This document shows positions 43,487 through 52,357 of a stretch of 64,000 nt of DNA, one piece after another (position 1 is the stretch's first letter; each line of letters begins with the position of its first letter). This DNA is from Algoriphagus resistens (GTDB lineage Bacteria > Bacteroidota > Bacteroidia > Cytophagales > Cyclobacteriaceae). The stretch is taken from positions 124,001-188,000 of the forward strand of contig NZ_LMXN01000011.1 of assembly GCF_001442615.1 (NCBI RefSeq). Reading direction: 5' to 3'. Below the pieces are notes generated by a model. That model saw only the letters and a program-made list of their open reading frames with translations. It was not told where the DNA came from and ran no database searches. The position numbers and the translations under genes were made by a program.

Positions 43487-43819
43487 TCAGGCAAGCAATG
43501 CTGTTTTCTTATCAGGATAAATACGGATAAGCTGATCTAATCCCAAAATCTTAAATACTTCAAAAACGCGGTCAGAGAGTGAATAGATTTTCATGTCAAT
43601 TTCTTTTTCCTGAAAATCCTCCAGATAAGACATGAATACACCCAAGCCCGCTGAGGAAATGTATTCCAGACCTGCGCCATCCACCAAAATAGACTTGCTT
43701 CCATTGGTAACCAGTTGGGTGATTGCCTCATCGAGTATTACCGAGTTGCTGGCATCCACTTCACCTTTAAGCAGCAATATATTGTGTCCATTTTCTTCTT
43801 GGTTTTCTATCTTTAGCAT
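43487..43819 (-). CDS. STAS-domain anti-sigma factor antagonist (RsbV-like)
   Basis: A 110-residue STAS protein. DGAGLEYISSAGLGVFMSYL contains the conserved serine (Ser55/Ser56) that a partner kinase phosphorylates. Unphosphorylated STAS proteins bind the kinase and free its target. It lies 3 bases after the RsbU-like phosphatase gene and just before the kinase gene, so phosphatase, antagonist and kinase are encoded in order on one strand. Confidence 0.92.
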   Translation of the reverse strand: MLKIENQEENGHNILLLKGEVDASNSVILDEAITQLVTNGSKSILVDGAGLEYISSAGLGVFMSYLEDFQEKEIDMKIYSLSDRVFEVFKILGLDQLIRIYPDKKTALLA

Positions 43820-43822
43820 TTT

Positions 43823-45901
43823 CTAGCTTTCTTTATTTTGTTCGGCAAATTTCACCACCATAATCGAATAATCATCATCTATCAATCCGTTACCGCCGAC
43901 GAAGGCATGTAAGGAATCAATGATTTTAGACTGGATTTCTGGTGGGTTTTGTTTGTGATAAACTTCTAATAAGGTTTTGATGCGCTCATAACCGAATTGA
44001 TGGGATTTTTCATTTTTAGCTTCTACTATACCATCTGTGAATAGAACTAGTACGTCACCTGACTGATAGGTGAATGTCTTTTCCACAACGTGTTTTTCAT
44101 AGTGCATGTTTCTTAAAATACCCAAACCCAGGCCATCTATCTCTAAATAGTCAGCTTTGTTTTCTTTTACCTGATGAAAAAGCGTTGGGACATGACCGGC
44201 ACGTGAATGACAGATGGTTTGTTTCGCAGTATTGATGATGAAAATCGACGCAGTGATGAAATGGTTTTTTTCCAGGCATTTACCCAATGCAGCATTAGCC
44301 TTGATCATAAAATCCGCTGGGCTGAGATTCAGCTGGATAAGACTTTGGAAAATACCTTTCATCTGAGACATATGAAATGCCGCAGAAGTTCCCTTCCCTG
44401 ACACATCTCCAATAATGAGCACATAGCGATCCTCATCCAGTTTATACGTATCGTAATAATCCCCTCCCACCTCATCTGCCGCATTGGAGTAGGCACAGAT
44501 ATCAAAGAATTGATTGTGATCCAATCTGGTTGGGAGCAGCGATTTCTGTACACGTTGGGCTATTTTCAATTCCTCTTGATAGCGTTCGTTTAAAATTGCC
44601 TGGTTGAGCAACCGATGATTTTCTACCGCAATACACGCCTGTCTGCCAAAAGTGCTGATGATGTTAAGCATTTCTTTGTTGAATCCATCCTTGACTTCTT
44701 TACAAAGCACGATTTTTCCTATTATGGATTTATTGATTACCAAAGGTACCAAGAGGACGGATTCAAATTTAGGATGATCTAGCCTGAGGGTCAAAGGACT
44801 CAGATTGTCCAGGCGCTTTTCAGCAGCCCATTCTTGGGCAGGCTTACGCTGCTGGATCAGATCCGAGATCTCTTCTCTGGTCTTTCGGTCTATAAAGCGC
44901 TCCTGGAAAATACCGTCTGGGAATTCCTCGCTGGTCATTGCCAACCAGGCAGCGTCAGCATATGCTGCACTCATACAGGAATCCATTAGAATATCCAGGA
45001 CTTGCTCTTCATTTTCTTCAGGCTGTATGGATTGGCTCAAGCGTTGAAAATTGATCGCTTCGGTGAGTTTTTGCTCAAAAACTGAAGAAGTGGGAAGATT
45101 GAAAAGAGTTACCAGAAAACTGAGAACCGCATAGATTAACACAAACCAGAACAGAGAAATCAGAAATAAACTCCCGGTAAGATTTATAGGATAAACCCAT
45201 TGATCTTCACGTACAAATGTGCGCCAGATGAGATAGCCTACTGAAGCGATAATGACAGAAAGGAAAAGCAGGGATTTCCACTTTTCTTTGAAAGTCAGGT
45301 AAGGAATCCATTTTAAGTTAGTCGACAGGATTATCGCTAGTATCCCCAACAGAACCAAGCCAAAAAAGAAAGGATACTCATTGGCACCTCTGTCAAAAAA
45401 TACTAAAAACATGGCTAATAACATAGCTATCTCGTAAGCTTGCCATTGTTTTACTACGCGTTTAGTTTTTTGGTAAAGTATAAGGTGTTGCCACAAAAGT
45501 GATGTAGATACTAGAAATATCGTCACCAGGCCGAAATGTACGTGATAGAAGAAGGTTTCAAGAAATGGGTCCTTGGCAAGCTTACTTTCACCCAGAGAAC
45601 CATAAAACAATTCAATGATTATATAAATCGCCACTGCAAAAATCCCGGTAGATGCTCCTCTCCATATTAAATTGAGAAAATCACTTTGGGTACTTTTTGT
45701 GATCGAATGCTTATAAAAACCATAAATGGTTATGAAAAATAAGGTCTGCAGAATCCAGGTGAATTCGATAGCAATACCGGGATCCATCTGATTGAGAATT
45801 CCGACAAGCCTTACCAGATTCACAAATAGCAGGGCAAGCCATACCAGGATGGCGAGCAACAAGCTTAGTTTTCCGATATGGATTGGTGGTAGTTTGATCA
45901 T
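43823..45901 (-). CDS. Membrane-bound PP2C/SpoIIE phosphatase (RsbU-like)
   Basis: A 692-residue protein with about eight hydrophobic helices (1-290), a GAF-like domain (about 300-445; SIIGKIVLCKEVKDGF) and a PP2C/SpoIIE catalytic domain (about 470-690) with the metal-binding DEVGGDYYD, IGDVSGKGTSAAF and LFTDGIVEAKN. It should dephosphorylate the adjacent STAS protein in response to a signal sensed in the membrane or GAF part. The gene leads the module; STAS and kinase follow with tight spacing. Confidence 0.9.
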   Translation of the reverse strand: MIKLPPIHIGKLSLLLAILVWLALLFVNLVRLVGILNQMDPGIAIEFTWILQTLFFITIYGFYKHSITKSTQSDFLNLIWRGASTGIFAVAIYIIIELFYGSLGESKLAKDPFLETFFYHVHFGLVTIFLVSTSLLWQHLILYQKTKRVVKQWQAYEIAMLLAMFLVFFDRGANEYPFFFGLVLLGILAIILSTNLKWIPYLTFKEKWKSLLFLSVIIASVGYLIWRTFVREDQWVYPINLTGSLFLISLFWFVLIYAVLSFLVTLFNLPTSSVFEQKLTEAINFQRLSQSIQPEENEEQVLDILMDSCMSAAYADAAWLAMTSEEFPDGIFQERFIDRKTREEISDLIQQRKPAQEWAAEKRLDNLSPLTLRLDHPKFESVLLVPLVINKSIIGKIVLCKEVKDGFNKEMLNIISTFGRQACIAVENHRLLNQAILNERYQEELKIAQRVQKSLLPTRLDHNQFFDICAYSNAADEVGGDYYDTYKLDEDRYVLIIGDVSGKGTSAAFHMSQMKGIFQSLIQLNLSPADFMIKANAALGKCLEKNHFITASIFIINTAKQTICHSRAGHVPTLFHQVKENKADYLEIDGLGLGILRNMHYEKHVVEKTFTYQSGDVLVLFTDGIVEAKNEKSHQFGYERIKTLLEVYHKQNPPEIQSKIIDSLHAFVGGNGLIDDDYSIMVVKFAEQNKES

Positions 45902-46023
45902 GGATGTGCTTCCACAATAATACTCATTCGGATTGGAAAATTATGATGGTGTATTAGTACAAACTACGGGGGGATGTTAAAAAGCCTAAATCGACAAGGC
46001 TGGAAGTGTATCCCCAAGAGCTT

Positions 46024-46335
46024 TTACATACATACCAAATCCACAATGACTCCGGTGCCATACTCCTTATCGATTAGCGCAAGTACTTTACTTTTATTCA
46101 TTAGTAATTCCTTCTTAATTGGTCCTGAGCTTAGTTTGACAAAAAGTTTTTTGTCTCGGATAAATACGGAGGTTGTTCGGTCTGCAATGGTTTTACCCAC
46201 TAAAAGCGACCAATCATGAACCAATGATTTTTCTCTGAATTTACCTTCTAATCTGTATGCTTTGAGTAGATCATTGAATGCTGACTCAAGTGGTGCTACT
46301 TCCTTTTTTCTGCTGAAATATCCGTCTGTACTCAT
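46024..46335 (-). CDS. DUF721 (DciA-like) protein
   Basis: A protein of about 103 residues with the DUF721 pattern: KEVAPLESAFNDLLKAYRLEGKFREKSLVHDWSLLVGKTIADRT and a C-terminal strand KLFVKLSSGPIKKELLM. DciA, in this family, helps load the replicative helicase in bacteria lacking DnaC/DnaI; whether this copy does so is inference. The frame could open at a TTG (46353) overlapping the hemW end, but the ATG at 46335 is preferable. It follows hemW on the same strand. Confidence 0.82.
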   Translation of the reverse strand: MSTDGYFSRKKEVAPLESAFNDLLKAYRLEGKFREKSLVHDWSLLVGKTIADRTTSVFIRDKKLFVKLSSGPIKKELLMNKSKVLALIDKEYGTGVIVDLVCM

Positions 46336-46349
46336 ATTGTTTGCTGATC

Positions 46350-47471
46350 TCAAACGAAAAGTGCCGCTGCAATACTATCTGCAAGGAGTTTTCCGCTTTT
46401 GCTCAAAGATAGGTTTTTATCCTTCCAAATGAGCCACCCCTCAGAATCCATCTGAGCTAAAATGGCTTTTTTGGAGAAAAGGAGGTTTTCCCCAAATTCT
46501 TTTTGGATAACCCGAAAGTCTATTCCCCACAACGTCCTCAATCCCGTAAGTATATATTCGTTTAACCGTTCCTCCTCGGATAGATTGTCCACTGTAAATG
46601 GAATAGCTCCACTCTCCAAGCATTTCAGATAGCGCGGGTTGTTAGAAGGATTTACGCCCCTGTTTTTCCCATCAAAAGAATGGGCGCTTGGCCCCACTCC
46701 CAAATAGGGGATGCCTTTCCAGTAGTTTGTATTGTGCAAAGCGAATTGCCCGGGCTTGCCGAAGTTAGACACTTCATATTGAATATAGCCGGCTCTATCG
46801 GTTTGTTCCTGAAGAATTTCAAATTGCTCCGCTACAAAATCCTCATCAGCCGGCAGGAATTTCCCTTTTTCAGTCCAGTTGCCCAGCGCAGTTTTGGGTT
46901 CTACCGTGAGGGCATAGCTGGAAAGATGTCCCGGATCCTGGGAGAGAGCTTCGGATAAATCCCGGGTCCACAATTCGTGGTTTGCCTGTGGGTAACCGTA
47001 AATCAAATCCAGACTGAATTTCCCAAATCCTGCTTTTCTTGCTTTCGTTATCGCTGATCTGGATTCTGCCGCAGAATGCGCACGATTGTAGAAAGTCAGG
47101 ACTTTCTCATCGAAACTCTGAATTCCCAGACTTAGTCGATCTATGCCCAGACTTTTCCACGAACTTAAATTCCCTCCATTCAAATTGTCCGGGTTTGCCT
47201 CCAATGTCACTTCCTGCCAATCCGAATTGTACGTTTTTGAAATCTGGTTTAGGATTTTTTCAATCAGTTTTGGAGGTAAAAGGGAGGGGGTTCCCCCACC
47301 AAAATAGATAGTTTCTACCTTTTTATTTTGAAGGTATTCGGATCGTAATTCCAATTCACGACAGATCATTGCGGCCATCCGATCCATGGTTGCCAGATTG
47401 GTGCTAAAATGAAAATCGCAATAATTGCAAGCCTGCCTACAAAATGGAACGTGTATATATATGCCAGCCAA
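46350..47471 (-). CDS. hemW: HemW-family radical SAM protein
   Basis: A 373-residue radical SAM protein with YIHVPFCRQACNYCDF, giving Cys11, Cys15 and Cys18 (C-x3-C-x2-C) for the 4Fe-4S cluster, the glycine-rich IYFGGGTPSLL, the substrate SAM region LEANPDNL and LSLGIQSFDEK, and a HemW C-terminal domain. HemW proteins are heme chaperones; earlier names call them coproporphyrinogen III oxidase-like. The missing second-cysteine variant of HemN is consistent with HemW. The start is a TTG at 47471. Confidence 0.9.
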   Translation of the reverse strand: MAGIYIHVPFCRQACNYCDFHFSTNLATMDRMAAMICRELELRSEYLQNKKVETIYFGGGTPSLLPPKLIEKILNQISKTYNSDWQEVTLEANPDNLNGGNLSSWKSLGIDRLSLGIQSFDEKVLTFYNRAHSAAESRSAITKARKAGFGKFSLDLIYGYPQANHELWTRDLSEALSQDPGHLSSYALTVEPKTALGNWTEKGKFLPADEDFVAEQFEILQEQTDRAGYIQYEVSNFGKPGQFALHNTNYWKGIPYLGVGPSAHSFDGKNRGVNPSNNPRYLKCLESGAIPFTVDNLSEEERLNEYILTGLRTLWGIDFRVIQKEFGENLLFSKKAILAQMDSEGWLIWKDKNLSLSKSGKLLADSIAAALFV

Positions 47472-47517
47472 AGTGAATTGTATTATTTTGCAAATATAAC
47501 CAATCCGACTCAGTCCT

Positions 47518-49221
47518 TTGAAAACCTCTTTTTTGGCATACTTCTTTTTTTTCTTTGCCGGAGGATTGATTTGCGAAGCCCAGAATAACTATTGGATAAA
47601 GTGGTCAACTGATGATCCCCAGCACTATGTCGACTGGGTAGCCTTTACCTCTAAAATAGCCCGTGATAAGTACCTCGATTCTGTTCAGAATTCTTTTCAA
47701 AAAGAAGGGTACCTCGGTCTTTCTGTGAAAAGGGAATCAATATCCCGTGATTCTTTGCAGGTGCAGATCATGTGCGGGAAGAAATACTATTGGGAGTCAA
47801 TATCCGAAGGGAATGTGCCAAAAGCACTGTATCAGAATCTGCGCCCTATTACCCGTGCATATTCCTCAGCATCAGATTGGATGCGCAATGTGATCAATGG
47901 AGCCGAGAATAGCGGCTTTCCATTTGCTCAAATAAAACTTGACAGCATCCGGCGAAATGGCAACGCGCTTTCTGCCGTTTTTGCCTATGATGCTGGTCCG
48001 CTCATACATTGGGATAGTGTGAAAGTAGCCGGGGCTACTAAAACGCAGGCAAGGTATGTACAGAATATAACGGGAATCCGGCCTGGACAGCCTTTTTCAC
48101 AAAAGCAGCTCGATGAGGCAAATCAGGCGCTCAGCCGCTCTCCTTATTTTGAGCAGACACGCTCCCCCATAGTCGATTTTCAGATCAAAAAGGCTCAGCC
48201 GACATTTACGTTACGTGATAGAAATACCAATGTACTGGATGGGATAATTGGGCTGTTGCCTAATGCAAATGAGCCCGGCAAAATGCTTATAACAGGGCAG
48301 CTGGATTTGGAGCTATACCATCTGGGTGGAGTAGGAAGAGATGTGGCGGTGCACTGGCAGCGCCTGAACGTAGAAACACAGTCTTTGGACATCTCTGCCA
48401 AAGAATCATTTTTGTTTAACTCCCCATTGGATATCCGGGTAGGATTTAATTTACTCAAGCAGGATTCCACTTTTTTGAATAGGTACTTAAGTTTGGATTT
48501 TGGCTATCATCTGAGCACAAAAAGTTACCTGCGCTTTTTTACAGTTAGACAAGCGAGTGATATTTTGAGTACGGAAGCTTTTGGTGATGTGACGGAGCTT
48601 CCGGATGTAGCAGATTATCGGTGGAATCAGTATGGCTTAGGTTGGGCCTGGGATAAACTGGACTCCCCTGATTTCCCGAGAAGGGGATTTTTGGTAAGTG
48701 GTGAATTTGGTTTGGGGAATAAGAGAATTCTGGAAAACACGGGGTTTCCTACTGAGGTTTATTTGAATTTGGATAAGGACAATCCCCAGTACTTGGGAAA
48801 GGGGGAGATTCAAACACATATTTTCGTCCGGCCAGGCTTTGGGATGTGGATTAGGGGAAGCGCGGCTTTCATCCAAAATCAAAATCTCTTGTTGAATGAT
48901 TTGTTTCGATTAGGAGGATTGAAGAGTATCCGTGGCTTCAATGAAAATTTCTTTTATGCGCAGTCTTATGGCTACATAAATATGGAGCAGCGGCTTTTTT
49001 TTGGAGAAAACTCATTTCTCATGGGGTTTCTTGACTTTGGGATTCTGGAAAACCCGTACTTTGCAGCAGCTATTGATAAGCCCGTCTCTTTTGGCGCGGG
49101 AATCAATCTGGATACAGGCTCGGGAGTGTTTCGGTTTATCTACGGAGTCGGAAAATCTAATTTGCAACCTTTACAATTCTCCTATTCTAGGATACATTTT
49201 GGCTACCTAGCCAGATTTTGA
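47518..49221 (+). CDS. BamA/TamA-like Omp85 outer-membrane protein
   Basis: A 567-residue exported protein: a signal peptide (ending CEAQ), a short N-terminal region of up to two or three POTRA-like domains (about 40-235; SVKVAGATKTQARYVQNITGI) and a 16-strand-type barrel (about 240-567) with LGGLKSIRGFNENFFY, the Omp85 loop-6 R-G-F motif. It is clearly shorter than BamA, nearer TamA/FhaC-type Omp85. It may assemble a specific client set. Only a TTG (47518) is available as start ahead of the signal peptide. The DUF4271 gene follows directly. Confidence 0.85.
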   Translation: MKTSFLAYFFFFFAGGLICEAQNNYWIKWSTDDPQHYVDWVAFTSKIARDKYLDSVQNSFQKEGYLGLSVKRESISRDSLQVQIMCGKKYYWESISEGNVPKALYQNLRPITRAYSSASDWMRNVINGAENSGFPFAQIKLDSIRRNGNALSAVFAYDAGPLIHWDSVKVAGATKTQARYVQNITGIRPGQPFSQKQLDEANQALSRSPYFEQTRSPIVDFQIKKAQPTFTLRDRNTNVLDGIIGLLPNANEPGKMLITGQLDLELYHLGGVGRDVAVHWQRLNVETQSLDISAKESFLFNSPLDIRVGFNLLKQDSTFLNRYLSLDFGYHLSTKSYLRFFTVRQASDILSTEAFGDVTELPDVADYRWNQYGLGWAWDKLDSPDFPRRGFLVSGEFGLGNKRILENTGFPTEVYLNLDKDNPQYLGKGEIQTHIFVRPGFGMWIRGSAAFIQNQNLLLNDLFRLGGLKSIRGFNENFFYAQSYGYINMEQRLFFGENSFLMGFLDFGILENPYFAAAIDKPVSFGAGINLDTGSGVFRFIYGVGKSNLQPLQFSYSRIHFGYLARF

Positions 49222-49223
49222 AT

Positions 49224-50345
49224 ATGAAAAAATTGATCAGCAAGTCAATAATTACCCTATTTCTACTAGTTGGCCTCTGTCAGCCTGCCTTTTCTCAGGT
49301 TTTGGAAGATTATAATCCAAATTGGCAAGAGGGAGAGCGGGAGACATGGTTCAGCTCCAATGACCGACTGATGCTTGACTTAGATCTTGAAACGTTTCCA
49401 TTGGCTTATTTTTCATTTAAGTTCCCAGATCATTCGGTCGTGTTTGTGGGGGAAAAGCTCTGGTTTTTCACTGACCAGGATACCGCATTTGTAGAGCGGG
49501 TGGAGGATTTCAAAAAAGAATTTTCAGGTGATAAGACGAATCTTACAGTTTTTAAAAATGGGATTTCTGCAGATCAGGCAGGGGTGAGGAAAATTTTGCA
49601 GGCTGAGTCCTCAGACAACAGTACAGGTGAGGTGGGATTCCCTATGGAAAAGCGGAAGTTTGACAGGCAAACTATCCGTGATTTCTTTGGGGTTGGATTG
49701 CTGATTTCCCTATTGCTAATAGGACTCTACAAACTGGCTTATCCTTTCATTTTCTCTATGATGATAAAGCCTATTTCGCTGCTGACTGCAGAAGATTTTT
49801 CTGAAATAGGGAGCTTGCAGAAGTTTTTTTCCGTAGATATTTTGTTTTATGTGTTTATAGTAAATATGCTTTTGTCGCTATCGCTGGTAACTGGTATGGT
49901 AGTCTTCCGCCAAGAATGGCTGGTATCAAGGATAGAGCTTAGCTTTACTGCGTTAATGGCATTATGGTTAGGGGGTGCTTTTTTTCTTTTATTGCTCACT
50001 ATTCTCAAATTTACGGCTATTAAAATTTTGTCCTTCTTATTTGATTTGGGGAAATTAGAATTCCCTCATTTCTTTTATTTGCTACGCCTGGTTGCAATTG
50101 CAACTATTGGATTGATATTGGTATCCGCGTTTTTTTTGCTAAATGATTTCTACGCTATTAAAACGGCGTTAGAATTCTCATTTACAGCTTTTTTCTGGGT
50201 GTATATCCTAGGGGTTCTTGGGCTGTTTTTGATTATGGTGAATAAACTGGGTTTTAAGAAATACCATTTATTTACTTACCTTTGCATCGCGGAATTAGTG
50301 CCCTTTTTAATCTTGGCCAAATTGGTGCTTGATGTGGGGTATTAA
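49224..50345 (+). CDS. DUF4271 membrane protein
   Basis: A protein of about 373 residues with a signal-like N-terminus (LVGLCQPAFSQ), a soluble exported segment (to about 145), then about seven transmembrane helices (VGLLISLLLIGLYKL through the C-terminus). The C-terminal region is DUF4271, a Bacteroidota family usually found next to a uroporphyrinogen-III synthase-like gene, as here. Function unknown. The start is the ATG at 49224, two bases after the Omp85 stop; the end is 32 bases before hemD. Confidence 0.8.
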   Translation: MKKLISKSIITLFLLVGLCQPAFSQVLEDYNPNWQEGERETWFSSNDRLMLDLDLETFPLAYFSFKFPDHSVVFVGEKLWFFTDQDTAFVERVEDFKKEFSGDKTNLTVFKNGISADQAGVRKILQAESSDNSTGEVGFPMEKRKFDRQTIRDFFGVGLLISLLLIGLYKLAYPFIFSMMIKPISLLTAEDFSEIGSLQKFFSVDILFYVFIVNMLLSLSLVTGMVVFRQEWLVSRIELSFTALMALWLGGAFFLLLLTILKFTAIKILSFLFDLGKLEFPHFFYLLRLVAIATIGLILVSAFFLLNDFYAIKTALEFSFTAFFWVYILGVLGLFLIMVNKLGFKKYHLFTYLCIAELVPFLILAKLVLDVGY

Positions 50346-50377
50346 TCTCGGTAATCACCAAAAGGAATAATAGAAGC

Positions 50378-51151
50378 ATGAGCACAGCTACCAAAGACAG
50401 GTTTAGACCAGTAAAAAGTATTCTAGTATCCCAGCCGGCCCCCGCGGGTGCCAATTCTCCCTACATCCAACTGGCAGAGAAATATAACCTGAAGATAGAT
50501 TTTCGTCAGTTTATAAAGGTAGAACCAGTTGTGCCAAAGGAATTTCGCAAACAAAAGATCGATATTTTGAAGCATACTGCTGTGATTTTTACAAGCCGAA
50601 ATGCTATTGATCACTTCTTTGCTATCTGCAAAGATTTCAAAATAGAGATGCCCGCTGATATGAAGTATTTTTGTATTTCAGATCAAACTGCCCATTATCT
50701 TCAGAAGTATATTGTAATCCGAAAGCGTAAATTATTCGTAGGTCAAAAGACTGCACAGGATTTATTTGACTATTTCAAAAAACATAAATCAGAAAAGTAT
50801 TTATTTCCGTGCTCGGATATCCGTAAAGACGATATTCCTGAATATATGGAAAAGAATGGAATAGCCTTTACTGAAGCGATAATTTACCATACCTTGGAGG
50901 CAGACCTTTCTGATTTGGCTGATGTGAAATATGATATATTGGCATTTTTCAGCCCATCAGGAATCAAATCTCTTAAAATTAATTTTCCGAATTTTGAACA
51001 AGGAAATACAAGGATTGCCGCATTTGGACCTACTACAGCACAGGCGGTAAGGGATTTGAATTTGATTTTGGACATTGAGGCACCGATGCCAAATGCCCCA
51101 AGTATGACTGGTGCATTGGAACTTTATATTAAAAAAGCGAATAATTTGTAA
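50378..51151 (+). CDS. hemD: Uroporphyrinogen-III synthase family protein
   Basis: A 257-residue protein of the HemD fold: two alpha/beta domains with KSILVSQPAPAGANSPY at the start, the NAIDHFFAIC core and AFGPTTAQAVRDLNL near the C-terminus. HemD cyclises hydroxymethylbilane with ring-D inversion on the path to heme. Sequence conservation in this family is low, so the call is based on the overall pattern and the usual DUF4271 neighbour. No other heme genes besides hemW are present in the window. Confidence 0.85.
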   Translation: MSTATKDRFRPVKSILVSQPAPAGANSPYIQLAEKYNLKIDFRQFIKVEPVVPKEFRKQKIDILKHTAVIFTSRNAIDHFFAICKDFKIEMPADMKYFCISDQTAHYLQKYIVIRKRKLFVGQKTAQDLFDYFKKHKSEKYLFPCSDIRKDDIPEYMEKNGIAFTEAIIYHTLEADLSDLADVKYDILAFFSPSGIKSLKINFPNFEQGNTRIAAFGPTTAQAVRDLNLILDIEAPMPNAPSMTGALELYIKKANNL

Positions 51152-51225
51152 AACAGAGAATCTAAATCTGTGGTTTTTCAGTTTAAAATTCTTAGAATAG
51201 TTTTTATGTTAGACGAAACCATTGT

Positions 51226-52209
51226 ATGATGATTCAAAGAGGTCATTCGAAATACTTTTTGAGATGTTCTATTCTCATGCTTTTCTTTTTTGAGGTTTCT
51301 TCGCTGATGGCCCAGCAGGATCCTCAATTTACCCAATATATGTATAATGGCATGTATTATAATCCTGCGTTTGCCGGCAAGGATGACGGATTCAGGTTTT
51401 CTGCTTTGCACCGCTCCCAATGGTTAAATTATACTACTAATTCAGGGCAGGGTGGGGCACCGGTTACTCAGTTGTTAACCGCCCAAGGAAGACTTGAAGG
51501 AAAAAATATAGGCTACGGTCTTACGATTGTCAATGACCAGATAGGTGCTACAGGAAATTTGGAAATCAATCTTCAAGGCGCATACCACAAAAAGATCAAC
51601 AGATCCACATTAAGCTTTGGTGGGTATGTGGGGATGTTTTCCAGCTCTTTGGATTATGGAGAACTAATTGTGGTGAATCCTGAACCTAATCTCCCGAATT
51701 CAGGTAAGGAGGGCCAGATTAATTTCAACGTAGGAGCAGGCCTATTGCTGGATGCAGGTAGTTACTATATAGGGCTCAGTAGTCGTCATATTAACGAGCC
51801 AAACTTTGATTTTGGAGATGGATCTTATTCAAATCAGCTGAAAAACCACTCCTATTTGCTGGTTGGATATAGGTTTAGACCGGTAGGTCAACTGGCGATC
51901 GAACCTAGTTTGCTTTTAAAATCAGTTTCTTTTAATAATTTTTCTTATGAAGCCAGCGTTATTGCTACGCATCAGAATAAGATAAGTGGAGGGATAGGTT
52001 TTAGAGGTGAAGAATCAGTGTCGCTTATTCTTGGATACAGCCTTTTAAAAGACAATTCTCTAAACTTAGGATATGCATTTGATCTGGTGTTTAGTGGCGT
52101 TGAGGCCAAATCTCCTACCAGTCATGAACTGATGCTCCGCTATACGCTGTCAAATGTGAGCAGAGAGGTGCAGCGCGTAATTCAAAGAACACCAAGATTT
52201 AGATTTTGA
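51226..52209 (+). CDS. porP: PorP/SprF-family type IX secretion membrane protein
   Basis: A 327-residue outer-membrane barrel protein of the PorP/SprF family: signal peptide ending LMAQQ, then QDPQFTQYMYNGMYYNPAFAGKDDG, the diagnostic opening, and about 12-14 predicted strands. PorP in Porphyromonas gingivalis is required for type IX secretion and connects to the PorK/N ring. It is encoded upstream of gldKLMN, matching the porPKLMN order of P. gingivalis rather than the split arrangement of some flavobacteria. A 148-base gap separates it from gldK and could hold a promoter. Confidence 0.93.
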   Translation: MMIQRGHSKYFLRCSILMLFFFEVSSLMAQQDPQFTQYMYNGMYYNPAFAGKDDGFRFSALHRSQWLNYTTNSGQGGAPVTQLLTAQGRLEGKNIGYGLTIVNDQIGATGNLEINLQGAYHKKINRSTLSFGGYVGMFSSSLDYGELIVVNPEPNLPNSGKEGQINFNVGAGLLLDAGSYYIGLSSRHINEPNFDFGDGSYSNQLKNHSYLLVGYRFRPVGQLAIEPSLLLKSVSFNNFSYEASVIATHQNKISGGIGFRGEESVSLILGYSLLKDNSLNLGYAFDLVFSGVEAKSPTSHELMLRYTLSNVSREVQRVIQRTPRFRF

Positions 52210-52357
52210 AATTCGCTGAAATAGTGGAGTTTTGCATATACGGAGTTTTAACTAGATGTTAACATTGCCCTTTAATTTGGCAGGTTATTTGCATTATTGA
52301 GCCAAATTCAGCTAAATTTCGAATCTTTGAAAATACTTTACACAGCGTAATTATTTG

